NCBI GenBank assembly: GCA_013203905.1
Contig: JABMPC010000015.1
Location: 1 to 37,328, forward strand
Direction: 5' to 3'
Source: Chlorobium sp.
GTDB lineage: Bacteria > Bacteroidota > Chlorobiia > Chlorobiales > Chlorobiaceae
DNA: 37,328 bases
Part shown: positions 18,812 through 27,383 of the stretch, piece after piece
Position numbering within the stretch: the stretch's first letter is position 1
How the letters are laid out: each line of letters starts with the position of its first letter
The notes under the pieces: generated by a model
What the model was told of the DNA's origin: nothing
The model's input: the letters and a program-made list of their open reading frames with translations, nothing else
Database searches by the model: none
Program-made: the position numbers and the translations under genes

Positions 18812-20328
18812 ACAGAATCATCATACTGCCGGTTCTGCTACCGTTTGCAACGGCGGTGCTCATGCTGCTGTTCCCCCGCCGCATAGCAACGCACCGGCTG
18901 CTCAGCCTGCTTTCAGGCGTTCTTCTGCTGGCTGTTTCATCTCTTATGCTCTGGAGCGTTCTTGATGGAGGCATTCTGTCGCTGCAGGCGGGTGGCTGGG
19001 CGGCACCGTTCGGAATCACAATGGTTGCCGATACGCTCTCCTGCACCATGCTGACCATGGCCTCACTGATCGGTCTGACTACGACCATCTACTCAATAGG
19101 CTCCATCAACCCGAAAGAGGAGCACAACCTCTACCACCCACTTATACAGCTACTCTTGATGGGAATCAGCGGAGCATTTCTGACAGGGGATGTTTTCAAT
19201 CTGTATGTGTGGTTCGAAGTCATGCTCATCTCCTCTTTCGTGCTGCTCGTTCTGGAAGGCAGGCCCGAGCAGCTCGAAGGCGCAATAAAGTATGTCATGC
19301 TGAACCTGCTTTCTTCAGCAATCTTTTTGGCCGCAGTAGGGCTGCTGTATGGCATGGCAGGCACACTGAATATGGCGGATCTGGCAGTACGGCTTCCCTT
19401 GCTGCATCACCCTGAACTGCTTTCGGTGGTAGCCATGCTGTTTCTCATTACATTCGGAATCAAAGCCGCGGTCTTTCCTCTTTTTTTCTGGCTGCCGGCA
19501 TCCTACCATACACCCCCGATTGCTGTTTCAGCGATATTGGCCGGGTTGCTCACCAAGGTCGGAGTGTATGCGATCATGCGCTTCTTCACCACAATCTTCA
19601 TTCTCCCGGAGACCGACTTCATCTACCAGATCCTGCTCTGGGTATCGGCACTGACAATGGCCACAGGCGTTCTGGGCGCGGTTGCGCAATACGATATACG
19701 AAAACTTCTCTCCTTCCATATCATCAGCCAGATCGGCTACATGATATTCGCCGTGGCAATCCACTCACCACTGGCTATTGCGGGAGGGCTTGTCTTCATT
19801 GTTCACAACATTATTGCGAAAACGAACCTTTTCTATCTCAGCGGAATCATGCGCCAACTGACAGGCTCATGGGACCTCCGCCAGATGGGAGGACTCTATG
19901 CCCGCTATCCGCTGCTCAGCCTGCTATTCCTCCTGCCGGCGCTTGCTCTTGCAGGAATACCTCCGTTATCGGGCTTCTGGGCTAAACTGACGGTTATCCT
20001 TGCGGGTATTGAGGCAGAGCAATGGCCAGTGGTCGCAGTGGCACTCTTTGTAAGCCTGCTCACTCTGTTTTCCATGATCAAGATCTGGAACGAAGCGTTC
20101 TGGAAAGACGATCCCAGGGAAGAGGCACATCGGGACAGCGGCAGGCATCTTCACGAGCTCTCCTCCAGGGAAAAAATAGCCATGGCCGCACCGGTTGTGC
20201 TCCTTGGGTTGTTGACGGTACTCTCCGGCCTCTGGTTTGAGCCGCTGTTCGTCATTGCCAACAGGGCCGCACTCGAACTGCTCGACCCGAGCCTCTATAT
20301 CAAAGCTGTGAGGGGAGGAATGCCATGA
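18808..20328 (+). CDS. mrpD: Mrp antiporter subunit D (NuoN/NuoM-like)
   Basis: The 506-residue protein is a proton-antiporter-like subunit with about 14 helices. Conserved charged residues are the glutamate in [14 protein letters not shown] near 137 and the lysine of [21 protein letters not shown] near 219, with [12 protein letters not shown] near 248. With MrpA it probably provides the ion-conducting channels. It is fully in frame and of normal length, with ATGA overlaps on both sides. Confidence 0.95.
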   Translation: MNRIIILPVLLPFATAVLMLLFPRRIATHRLLSLLSGVLLLAVSSLMLWSVLDGGILSLQAGGWAAPFGITMVADTLSCTMLTMASLIGLTTTIYSIGSINPKEEHNLYHPLIQLLLMGISGAFLTGDVFNLYVWFEVMLISSFVLLVLEGRPEQLEGAIKYVMLNLLSSAIFLAAVGLLYGMAGTLNMADLAVRLPLLHHPELLSVVAMLFLITFGIKAAVFPLFFWLPASYHTPPIAVSAILAGLLTKVGVYAIMRFFTTIFILPETDFIYQILLWVSALTMATGVLGAVAQYDIRKLLSFHIISQIGYMIFAVAIHSPLAIAGGLVFIVHNIIAKTNLFYLSGIMRQLTGSWDLRQMGGLYARYPLLSLLFLLPALALAGIPPLSGFWAKLTVILAGIEAEQWPVVAVALFVSLLTLFSMIKIWNEAFWKDDPREEAHRDSGRHLHELSSREKIAMAAPVVLLGLLTVLSGLWFEPLFVIANRAALELLDPSLYIKAVRGGMP

Positions 20329-20798
20329 CTCCTTTCCTGCTCAACATACTTCTGGCGGTTGCCTGGATGATGCTTGTCGGTGAAGTGAGCGCCGGAACCT
20401 TCACTGCCGGACTTCTTGTCGGATATTTGCTGCTCTGGCTGACCCGTCCGGGTCTGGGCGATACCCGCTACTTTTCAAAGGTCCCTCTCATCATCAGCTT
20501 TGTTCTGTATTTTCTCAAGGAGCTCGTGATTGCGAACCTGAAAGTGGCCTATGACATCGTGACACCCAAAAATTACATGGCGCCAGGCATCATTGCCGTC
20601 CCGCTTGATGTGAGGAGTGATATTGAAATCACGCTCTTCGCCAACCTGGTAACCCTCACCCCCGGCACCCTGAGCCTGGATGTCTCCTCCGACAAAAAGA
20701 CGCTCTATGTTCATGCACTCTATGTCAAGGATGCCGGACAGTTCAGAATGGAACTTAAAAACGGTCTTGAAAAACGGCTGATCGAGGTGATGCGATGA
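20325..20798 (+). CDS. mrpE: Mrp antiporter subunit E
   Basis: The 157-residue protein matches MrpE/MnhE. Two or three membrane helices occupy the first 75 residues, then a cytoplasmic domain with the family segment [25 protein letters not shown] near 107-131, which I cite by its [10 protein letters not shown] core. MrpE supports assembly and full activity of the complex. It overlaps mrpD and mrpF by four bases. Confidence 0.94.
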   Translation: MTPFLLNILLAVAWMMLVGEVSAGTFTAGLLVGYLLLWLTRPGLGDTRYFSKVPLIISFVLYFLKELVIANLKVAYDIVTPKNYMAPGIIAVPLDVRSDIEITLFANLVTLTPGTLSLDVSSDKKTLYVHALYVKDAGQFRMELKNGLEKRLIEVMR

Positions 20799-21067
20799 AC
20801 TTCATGGAATGGGCTGTTCAGGCTTCGGTGATCGTTATCGGCCTGTCGATACTGATCATTTTTCTGCGGCTGGTCATCGGCCCCTCGATAGAGGATCGAA
20901 TCGTAGCGCTGGATCTGCTCTCAGCCAACGCCATAGCCTTTATTGCTGTGTATTCGATTCAGAAGAACTCTACGACATTTCTTGATGTGGGCATCATCCT
21001 TGCGCTGCTGGCTTTTCTCAGCACCGTAGCTTTTGCATTCTATCTTGGAGGAAAACAAAGACCATGA
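20795..21067 (+). CDS. mrpF: Mrp antiporter subunit F
   Basis: The 90-residue protein has three membrane helices and the MnhF/MrpF pattern RLVIGPSIEDRIVALDLLSANAIAF-like segment near residue 25, recognisable by its GPSIEDRIVALD core. The conserved aspartate or glutamate in this loop is a family feature. It is a small integral subunit of the antiporter, coupled to its neighbours by four-base overlaps. Confidence 0.94.
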   Translation: MNFMEWAVQASVIVIGLSILIIFLRLVIGPSIEDRIVALDLLSANAIAFIAVYSIQKNSTTFLDVGIILALLAFLSTVAFAFYLGGKQRP

Positions 21068-21420
21068 ACGATATTCTAAGCGGCAGCCTGCTCCTTCTGG
21101 GAAGCGTCTTCATCCTGCTTTCAGCAGTGGGCATCCTGCGTATGCCGGATCTCTACACACGCATGTCTGCAACAACAAAGGCCTCCACGCTCGGCATCGG
21201 GCTGGTGCTTCTGGGAACCGTATTCTACTGGCAGGATTTCGGTATCGCGTCACGGGCAGTCGCCATTATCGTCTTTCTTTTTCTTACGGCACCCGTAGCA
21301 GCCCATGTCATAGGCCGCGCAGCATACCTCGGCAAGGTTCCGCTCTGGGAAAAGACGATAATCAACGAATTCAAAAAGAGTGAGCACCCTTCCGAGAATG
21401 GCTCCTCAATGCATGAATAA
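21064..21420 (+). CDS. mrpG: Mrp antiporter subunit G
   Basis: The 118-residue protein has three membrane helices and the MnhG/MrpG signature LRMPDLYTRMSATTKASTLG near residue 24. It completes a seven-gene mrpABCDEFG set, all in frame and in the classical order. Its polar C-terminal tail overlaps by 15 bases the end of the methyltransferase gene on the opposite strand, so no terminator separates the two. Confidence 0.94.
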   Translation: MNDILSGSLLLLGSVFILLSAVGILRMPDLYTRMSATTKASTLGIGLVLLGTVFYWQDFGIASRAVAIIVFLFLTAPVAAHVIGRAAYLGKVPLWEKTIINEFKKSEHPSENGSSMHE

Positions 21421-22326
21421 ATGCACATCCGGGCGCCGATCCTGATCCACCCTCTCCTCTCCAGACTTCAAGACGGCAATCTCAATCCACCCGTCCCCCC
21501 TCACCGGAAATATCCGTTGACCGCTTCCCAAGCTCTCCCCCAAAGACTCTTCAATACCCTCAAGCGTATAGCACCGCTCCATAGCGAATCCCGGTTCACG
21601 GCGCACCTCCTCCTCACTCCAGAACGAGAACTCGCGCGTGAAAGAACAATACCGCATGATTTCCTCAAACACCAGACGCGGTATATCCCTCCGCTGCGGA
21701 TTCACTTGACTATAGGGAACGAGATACTCAAAAATAACCCTTGAACCCTCAGCCAAATTCCGCCACCCTCCAAGCGCACTCTCTCGAGACAGATAATAGC
21801 TCAACCCCTCAACAATCGTCAGCGTCGGAGCACCAGCGTCCCATCCCGCGTCTGAAAGAATGTTTCGCAACCCGGCATGATCTTCAACATCGCCTTCAAG
21901 GCACTCCAGACTGCTTCCGGCAGCAAAAGCGAGGCGAGCGACCATTCCTCTTTTTTTCCTCATCCCGCTTGAATCTATCTCGAACACCTTCAAGCCCGGG
22001 AACTGGTTTGCGAGCTCAATGCCCAGCATGGAATAACCCGCACCGGGAATGACCACCTGCCTGATCTCGCCCGCTTGAAGGATAGCCTTTGCCTCACGGG
22101 CTATGCAGAGTTTTCGGTAGCGGATAACCCGGTCGTACTTCTCCCAGACAGCATGGCACCGGGCCAATAACTCCCGTCCTGCCGTAAGATCAAGCATACC
22201 GGCATATTGGCGGACGGCATCAGACAGATAAATTTCCTCTCCACACCAGAGCAGCACAAGTGCCGAGGTGTCGGATATGGGCTGACTGATCAATCGGCCA
22301 CTCTCCGGGGCTGCATTCTTATCCAT
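21406..22326 (-). CDS. Leucine-carboxyl-methyltransferase-like SAM-dependent methyltransferase
   Basis: The 306-residue protein resembles the LCMT/PPM1-type O-methyltransferases. The SAM-binding region reads QVVIPGAGYSMLGIELA near residue 90, followed by the acidic KVFEIDSSGM near 113 and TLTIVEGLSYYLS near 168, where a family E-G-L-x-x-Y-L pattern is seen. The YDRVIRYRK segment before the SAM site also fits. Bacterial members often methylate unknown carboxylates; the substrate here is unknown. It lies 48 bases downstream of the metal permease on the same strand, so it may be the third gene of that operon. Its end overlaps mrpG by 15 bases. Confidence 0.8.
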   Translation of the reverse strand: MDKNAAPESGRLISQPISDTSALVLLWCGEEIYLSDAVRQYAGMLDLTAGRELLARCHAVWEKYDRVIRYRKLCIAREAKAILQAGEIRQVVIPGAGYSMLGIELANQFPGLKVFEIDSSGMRKKRGMVARLAFAAGSSLECLEGDVEDHAGLRNILSDAGWDAGAPTLTIVEGLSYYLSRESALGGWRNLAEGSRVIFEYLVPYSQVNPQRRDIPRLVFEEIMRYCSFTREFSFWSEEEVRREPGFAMERCYTLEGIEESLGESLGSGQRIFPVRGDGWIEIAVLKSGEERVDQDRRPDVHLFMH

Positions 22327-22374
22327 TTGCTATGATACTCTATGTTTCGGCCTTCTCATTTCAAGCAGCTTCAC

Positions 22375-23454
22375 TCAATGATCTTCATGTCCTTTTCTCA
22401 GCATTGCCCTGAGTGTCAAAACAATAAGAACTGCCGCTGCCACGATAGACATCATCGATGGCTCAGCATGCACCTGCCTACCTACCCACCCAGTGAGATC
22501 AAGCCCAAGAAAGCGATACAGGTGATTGACCAGAACACCGGCAACAAGCGAAATAACAATGATGCTCACTAGGTATACAGCGGTTGCGGCCTTGCCGAGC
22601 ATACGGGAGATAACGGTCAGCGAAGCAGCATTGGTTGCCGGACCGGCAAGCAGAAACACCAGAGCCGCACCCGGTGAAATTCCTTTCAGGGCAAGGGCTG
22701 CCGCCACAGGGGTAGAAGCAGTAGCGCAGACATAGAGCGGAACCGAAATAGCCAGCATCATCAACATTGAGAGAAACTCGTTACCGGCAACCTGCTGCAG
22801 CATATCGGGCGACACAAAAACAGAGATACAGCCAGCAAGCAGAATGCCCAGAAAAAACCACTTCCCGATATCAGCCAGAAGATCGGAGAAAGCGAAACGC
22901 AACCCGCCACGAACCCTCTGGATTAAGGGTTGCGGCGCTTCTGGTATGGCAACGCTGCTGGAACAGGCAGCGCCGCAGCATGAGCCCGCAGCTTGTCGGG
23001 CTTCCGGCGCAACAACAACCGGTTTCTCAAACCGTTCAAAAAAAGCAACCGAAACACCTGCCGCAATCGCGGTAACGAAAGATACCAGGGGGCGGATAAC
23101 CGTCATCAGCGGATCAAGCAGAGCATAGGTTACCGCAATGGAATCAACACCGATCTCAGGAGTGGAAATAAGGAAAGAGGTAACAGGCCCCTTCCCCGCT
23201 CCCTGCTTCCTCAGCCCTGCCGCCGCCGGCAGTACGCCGCAGCTGCAAAGAGGAACAGGAATGCCAAGCGCCGAAGCCTTGAAGATGCCTTTAATCCCTC
23301 TTCCCCCCATATGTTTTGCAATCATATCACCGGGCAGCAATGCACGGAACAGCCCTGCCACAACAAAACCCATGAGCATCCATGGCGAAGCCTCAACAAG
23401 AAAATACCAGGAAGCCACAAGGACTGATAGCAGTATCTCTAGAAATGCATTCAT
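22375..23454 (-). CDS. PF03773 (DUF318) permease, SO_0444-type metal efflux transporter
   Basis: The 359-residue membrane protein has about eight to ten helices. Cys70 and Cys72 sit in the family motif PLCSCGVLPAA, and YVCATASTPVAAAL with LLAGPATNAAS mark the second half of the duplicated fold. A cytoplasmic loop near residues 158-164 carries SCCGAAC, a soft-metal-binding look shared with SO_0444 copper/zinc exporters. Related proteins of this family (ArsP) export organoarsenicals. The regulator directly upstream has zinc/cadmium-type binding sites, which favours a zinc or cadmium exporter. It begins 24 bases after that regulator, so both are very probably co-transcribed. Confidence 0.82.
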   Translation of the reverse strand: MNAFLEILLSVLVASWYFLVEASPWMLMGFVVAGLFRALLPGDMIAKHMGGRGIKGIFKASALGIPVPLCSCGVLPAAAGLRKQGAGKGPVTSFLISTPEIGVDSIAVTYALLDPLMTVIRPLVSFVTAIAAGVSVAFFERFEKPVVVAPEARQAAGSCCGAACSSSVAIPEAPQPLIQRVRGGLRFAFSDLLADIGKWFFLGILLAGCISVFVSPDMLQQVAGNEFLSMLMMLAISVPLYVCATASTPVAAALALKGISPGAALVFLLAGPATNAASLTVISRMLGKAATAVYLVSIIVISLVAGVLVNHLYRFLGLDLTGWVGRQVHAEPSMMSIVAAAVLIVLTLRAMLRKGHEDH

Positions 23455-23478
23455 AAGTAAATTCCCCCTGTTAACGCT

Positions 23479-23856
23479 TTACAGCTCATCTCCCCTCTCT
23501 TCTCTTACATGCTCAAACCCTGTTTCAATCAGCATGGAAATGTGCCGGTCGTCAAGCGAGTAGTACACATTCTTACCCTCCTTTCGGGACTTCACTATCC
23601 TTGCCCCCCGCAGCACACGAAGCTGGTGCGACACCGCAGACTGGCTCATATTGAGGATCAATGTCAAATCGCACACGCACAGCTCCGAACGAAGCAAGGC
23701 ATTGAGAATAGACATTCGTCTCCCTTCCCCCAGCGCCTTGAAAAGCTCAGCCACAGCCAATAAATCTTCCCGTGACGCCATAGCACAACTCACCCTCTCA
23801 ACCGTATCGGGATGAAAGCACTGCTCCCTGCATATATCAGAACTATTTTCAGCCAT
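23479..23856 (-). CDS. SmtB/ArsR-family metal-sensing repressor with alpha3N and alpha5 sites
   Basis: This 125-residue winged-helix protein represses until metal binds. Two site types are readable. The alpha3N type has Cys60 and Cys62 in ELCVCDL plus an N-terminal arm with Cys9, Cys13 and His15, as in CadC and ZiaR. The alpha5 type is D103-x-H105-x10-H116-x2-E119, exactly the SmtB/CzrA spacing. The recognition helix is SQSAVSHQLRVLRGA near 71-85 and the wing KSRKEGKNVYYSL follows. Having both sets is most like ZiaR, a zinc sensor; cadmium or lead are alternatives. It heads the permease operon, which it presumably controls together with itself. Confidence 0.9.
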   Translation of the reverse strand: MAENSSDICREQCFHPDTVERVSCAMASREDLLAVAELFKALGEGRRMSILNALLRSELCVCDLTLILNMSQSAVSHQLRVLRGARIVKSRKEGKNVYYSLDDRHISMLIETGFEHVREERGDEL

Positions 23857-23879
23857 TGGCGTTTTGCGTTTCGCTATTT

Positions 23880-23910
23880 ATATGAACCTATGAACATATA
23901 TTAATACATA
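23880..23910. promoter_or_regulatory. Candidate SmtB-type operator with overlapping promoter
   Basis: The sequence begins with an exact tandem repeat, TATGAAC at 23881-23887 and again at 23889-23895, and is flanked by ATATG and CATAT. An AT-rich half, ATTAATACATA, follows. SmtB-family operators are AT-rich imperfect repeats containing TGAAC or TGAAT, so this is a plausible site. On the minus strand a TTGTCT-16-TATGTT promoter pattern overlaps it, as expected for repression. Confidence 0.5.
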
Positions 23911-24054
23911 AGAAAGACAAAACAAAACCACATCTGCGTCCCTTTATGGCAGAAATCGTGCTAAATTAATTATGATTAACACTGCGCATGGGCCACATAA
24001 CAGCCAGCAGTTTTGCGGCAGCATTTCTCAATTCAAAACAATAAGGAGCTGACC

Positions 24055-24366
24055 ATGCAGAACGGATCACTTTTCGGCAAACTGTTCGACTTTTCATTCA
24101 AGGAGTTCATCTCCCTGCAGATTGTAAAATACCTTTACATTCTGGGAATGGTGTTTGCCGCCATTACCGCACTCAGCACACTCGGGGCCGGATTTGCCTC
24201 AATGCAATTCAACTTCTGGAGCGGGCTTGGTGGCATATTGATGGCACCAATTGTTTTTTTCCTGCTGGTACTCCTTACGAGGTTGCTTCTTGAAGCGCTT
24301 GTAGCAACCTTCCGCATTGCCGAGAACACCACCATACTGGTGGAACGGAACAACGAAAAGCTCTGA
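24055..24366 (+). CDS. DUF4282-type small membrane protein
   Basis: The 103-residue protein has two strong membrane helices, near residues 23-45 and 57-82, preceded by GSLFGKLFDFSFKEFISLQIVK and followed by a short charged tail. I recognise the DUF4282 pattern, whose function is not known. AAGGAG lies eight bases before the ATG at 24055, a good ribosome site that settles the start over an upstream TTG. It is transcribed away from the metal-sensor operon and ends 18 bases before the end of convergent cstA, with no terminator visible between. Confidence 0.7.
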   Translation: MQNGSLFGKLFDFSFKEFISLQIVKYLYILGMVFAAITALSTLGAGFASMQFNFWSGLGGILMAPIVFFLLVLLTRLLLEALVATFRIAENTTILVERNNEKL

Positions 24367-24384
24367 AATAACTCTCCCCGGCTC

Positions 24385-26028
24385 TTACGCGGCGGCTTTC
24401 TTCCGCACCACACGGATGCTCTGCACAAGAATGAAAAGCGCCAGGGCGATGAGGATAATGGCTATTGAAGCAAGCAGGTATTTGCCGGGCTCGGCGGTGA
24501 GGAACTCGTTCGTTTTCAGGACGAGAGCGCTGATGGTGGTGATGAGCATCAAAACTGCGGGCACGGCGGTGAGCTTCCAGTTCTTGCCCCTTGCGAACAG
24601 CCACACGCTGGTTACAATGAACACCACGCTTGCCACAAGCTGATTGGCTGAACCGAATATGGGCCAGATAGCCTTCCAATTGCCGAGCGCCAATACTGCG
24701 GAGAGGGCGCCTATCAGAAGGGTAACCCCGTACTTGTTTTTCATGGCGGGGATACCGAAGGTTTCGCCGAGTAGTTCCGTACCGATATAACGGGTGATGC
24801 GGGTGGCGGAGTCGAGCGTGGTCATTACGAAGGTCTTGAGCATGGTGATGCCGATGAGAGCACCGAAAGCACCGAGTACCGGCTTTGTGATCTCTCCGTA
24901 TCCCAAGCCGAAGGTCTTTATCCATCCCCCTTTTGCAAACACCTCCTGATAGACGAACCCATGCTGGCCAACCGGAAGTTCCTTCCAGTAGAGGCCTGCG
25001 GTGACGGCAACAATTGCCAGAACGGCAAGAGCCGCCTCGGTAACCATGGCACCGTAGCCGACGGCACGGATATCTTTCATGGTGGGAAGCTGCTTGGCGG
25101 TGGTGCCGCTGGCTACAAGGCTATGGAAGCCCGATACCGCGCCGCAGCCAATGGTGATGAAAAGCATGGGGAACATCCAGCCCTGATCAGAGGAAAAGGC
25201 CACCACCGGAGGTGCATGGAGTTCAGGACGGGAAAGCAGCAGCCCAAGGAAGCCGAAAAACATGCCGGCAAACAGGACGAGGGCTGCAAGATGATCTCGC
25301 GGCTGAAGGAGCAGGGTGACCGGGGTAACGGAGGCAATCATGCCATAGATGATGAGGATAACGGTCCACCACTGTGCCGGGTTGGACACCGGCAGAGAGA
25401 CCGGGTGGCTGTAGCCAAGAACAATGAGGCCGAAAAGCATGGCAACGCCAAGCAGGGAAGAGAGCAGGATGGAGAAGCCGCGATGGTACATCAGCCAGCC
25501 GATGAGGGCTGCAACAGGAATGAGGCCGAGCGTAGGCAAAACCACTTCGGGAGTGTTGGCAAGGGTCTGGCCTGCTATGGCGGCAAACACAGCCACAATG
25601 AGAATGAGGGTCAGGAAGACAAAGAGGCTGAAGACAATTTTTGCATTCCGGTCAAGAATGTTTTCAGTGAGGTCGGCTATTGAACGCCCCTCGTTTTTGG
25701 CGGAGATTGCAAGCGAAGCAAGATCGTGCACAGCACCCATGAAAATGCTGCCGAATACTATCCATGCAAGAGCAGGAAGCCAGCCCCAGTAAAGGCAGGC
25801 AATGACCGGGCCGATAATGGGAGCCGCCCCTGCAATAGAGGCAAAATGATGGCCGAAGAGTATGAGCCAGTGCTTTGCCGGCACGAAGTCGACACCGTCA
25901 TGCTGTTTGACGGCCGGAGTCTCTTCCGATTCATCAATGCCAAGCTGACGGGCGAGAACAGGGCTGTAGTAGCGATAACCGAGGTAGAGCAGCAGGAGTG
26001 AAAATGCCGCCAGGAGAATGGTGTTCAT
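24385..26028 (-). CDS. cstA: Carbon starvation protein A (CstA) family transporter
   Basis: The 547-residue membrane protein has some 14 to 16 hydrophobic segments. The family core GHHFASIAGAAPIIGPVIAC lies near residue 58, with GSIFMGAVHDLASLAISAKNEG near 94. CstA members import peptides or pyruvate. The protein is shorter than the roughly 700-residue Escherichia coli form and matches the compact clade. In an autotrophic green sulfur bacterium it may take up pyruvate or another small acid for mixotrophic growth, which is inference. No clear Shine-Dalgarno site precedes the ATG. A regulator or two-component system, often near cstA in other bacteria, is not present here. Confidence 0.93.
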   Translation of the reverse strand: MNTILLAAFSLLLLYLGYRYYSPVLARQLGIDESEETPAVKQHDGVDFVPAKHWLILFGHHFASIAGAAPIIGPVIACLYWGWLPALAWIVFGSIFMGAVHDLASLAISAKNEGRSIADLTENILDRNAKIVFSLFVFLTLILIVAVFAAIAGQTLANTPEVVLPTLGLIPVAALIGWLMYHRGFSILLSSLLGVAMLFGLIVLGYSHPVSLPVSNPAQWWTVILIIYGMIASVTPVTLLLQPRDHLAALVLFAGMFFGFLGLLLSRPELHAPPVVAFSSDQGWMFPMLFITIGCGAVSGFHSLVASGTTAKQLPTMKDIRAVGYGAMVTEAALAVLAIVAVTAGLYWKELPVGQHGFVYQEVFAKGGWIKTFGLGYGEITKPVLGAFGALIGITMLKTFVMTTLDSATRITRYIGTELLGETFGIPAMKNKYGVTLLIGALSAVLALGNWKAIWPIFGSANQLVASVVFIVTSVWLFARGKNWKLTAVPAVLMLITTISALVLKTNEFLTAEPGKYLLASIAIILIALALFILVQSIRVVRKKAAA

Positions 26029-26196
26029 CAGCGATCGGAGGTTGTGCTTGTTGATTTTTGGGTAAAATAAACAATTCCGTCAATATATCTCCTGAAGCAC
26101 CGAGAGGAAGCGGGAAGAAGGGGCGTCAAATTATTATGGGCTAAAAAGACCGTGTGGCGCAATAATGATGAAAAGCAGATCTGAAGAGAGGATGAC

Positions 26197-26394
26197 ATGA
26201 AAAAAGTACTTGCAGTTTCCCTGCTTCTGCTGGCTACGGGATGCACCCCCTACTTGCGTAACCACAACGACGACCGCCGTGACGATCGCAAAAGCGAGCG
26301 TTATGAGAAAAAAGAGAGGCGGGACAGCGACCGGAAGGATAAGGATGACTGGCGCTATGAGGATGAAAGAAAGGATCGCGACTATTACCGCTGA
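26197..26394 (+). CDS. Small, highly charged predicted lipoprotein
   Basis: The 65-residue product begins with a classical lipoprotein signal: two lysines, a hydrophobic stretch and the lipobox LATGC, so the mature protein would start at Cys16. The remaining fifty residues are almost only Asp, Arg, Lys, Glu and Tyr (DDRRDD, KKERRDSDRKDKDD and similar), with no fold signature. An AGAGAGG ribosome site lies about five bases before the ATG, which supports real translation. It could be an outer-membrane spacer or a structural linker, but I do not recognise the family. It converges on the radical SAM gene with a 20-base gap. Confidence 0.65.
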   Translation: MKKVLAVSLLLLATGCTPYLRNHNDDRRDDRKSERYEKKERRDSDRKDKDDWRYEDERKDRDYYR

Positions 26395-26414
26395 GATTCA
26401 GGGGAAGTCAGCCA

Positions 26415-27353
26415 TTACTCCGCTTTTTTCGTCCAATAGGTTTCCCCGCCTTGTGTGATGAGTCGGAACCGGCCGGTGCCGAACATCTGCTTCATAAACT
26501 CTCCAGCTTTCTGTTGCGTATCGGAGAAACGCTCCTCAAGGGCCTGTTTGAGTTCGCGTTCCTGCACGGGGTGGCGGAGGGTGATGGCTGTAACGGCCTC
26601 CAGAATATCGGGGGTTCCGGAAAGATCCATAGAACCTTTTATCGGGTGCACAACGGCAGCCACCTCCTGCATGAGAATGACGGCCTGTTCAATACGCTCA
26701 TCACTCGGGAGAAGAACATCCTTTTCGGTTGATGGCCTGGTTGGAATGACAAGGTGCACCATGTCGGGGCTGATTTGAGCCAGAGCGCTTGTAATGTCTT
26801 TCAGGGTTTCATCCGAGTCGTTGACTCCTCCAAGGAGCATCACCTCAACCCAGAGGTTGCCGGTGTATTCCCGTCTGAATGCAATAAGCCCTTCAAGATG
26901 TCGTTTAAAGGTAAAGCCTGGAGCATGACGGCTGATTTTCTGATGCAACTCTTCTGAACCGGCGTTGAGCGAGGGGAGCACTGCGTCAGCTCTGAGGGCT
27001 TCCTGACGGACTTCGGGCAGGGAGAAAAGCGAGCCATTGGTAATAATAGCCACGGGAATATCCGTCATCTTCTTTACCTCGTCAATAATCTTACCTAAAC
27101 CGCGGTAGAGCATGGTCTCGCCCGAACCCACAAAGGTAATCCAGTCTATGTGCGCGCCAGAGTCTATAGCCTCTTGTATTTCAGAGAGAATCTCTTCCTT
27201 CGGATAAAACTCCCGGCGCTCAACACTATACTCCTTCGTTCTTCCGAGCTGGCAGTAGATGCAGTTCCATGTGCAACTTTTCGGGGGAAGCAGGTCAACA
27301 CCGAGGGACTGACCGAGGCGTTTTGAAGATACTGGGCCGAACACATGAGTCAT
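26415..27353 (-). CDS. Radical SAM protein, COG0731-like
   Basis: The 312-residue protein binds a 4Fe-4S cluster through the C-x3-C-x2-C cysteines of SCTWNCIYCQLG near residues 27-38. Radical SAM features follow: the glycine-rich GSGETML near 86 and the IITNGSL strand near 112. The opening VFGPVSSKRLGQSLGVDL and the segment DAVLPSLNAGSEE are typical of a conserved COG0731-related group of uncharacterised radical SAM enzymes. About 70 C-terminal residues (from PVQERELKQALEERF) form a helical extension that may bind a partner. The substrate is unknown. It lies 30 bases downstream of the PucC-like carrier on the same strand, so co-transcription is possible. Confidence 0.85.
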   Translation of the reverse strand: MTHVFGPVSSKRLGQSLGVDLLPPKSCTWNCIYCQLGRTKEYSVERREFYPKEEILSEIQEAIDSGAHIDWITFVGSGETMLYRGLGKIIDEVKKMTDIPVAIITNGSLFSLPEVRQEALRADAVLPSLNAGSEELHQKISRHAPGFTFKRHLEGLIAFRREYTGNLWVEVMLLGGVNDSDETLKDITSALAQISPDMVHLVIPTRPSTEKDVLLPSDERIEQAVILMQEVAAVVHPIKGSMDLSGTPDILEAVTAITLRHPVQERELKQALEERFSDTQQKAGEFMKQMFGTGRFRLITQGGETYWTKKAE

Positions 27354-27383
27354 GGAAGTAATTGTTTATGATGAAACGCAGGC

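Noticed and set aside
22375-23454. Calling the permease an arsenic exporter (ArsP)
   Set aside because: The fold is shared, but the cysteine-rich loop and the zinc/cadmium-type sites of the upstream sensor point to a divalent metal; no other ars genes are present.
24961-25683. A 240-codon plus-strand frame opposite cstA
   Set aside because: It is antisense to conserved CstA helices; the glycine- and lysine-rich, low-complexity product and lack of ribosome site show it to be a shadow.
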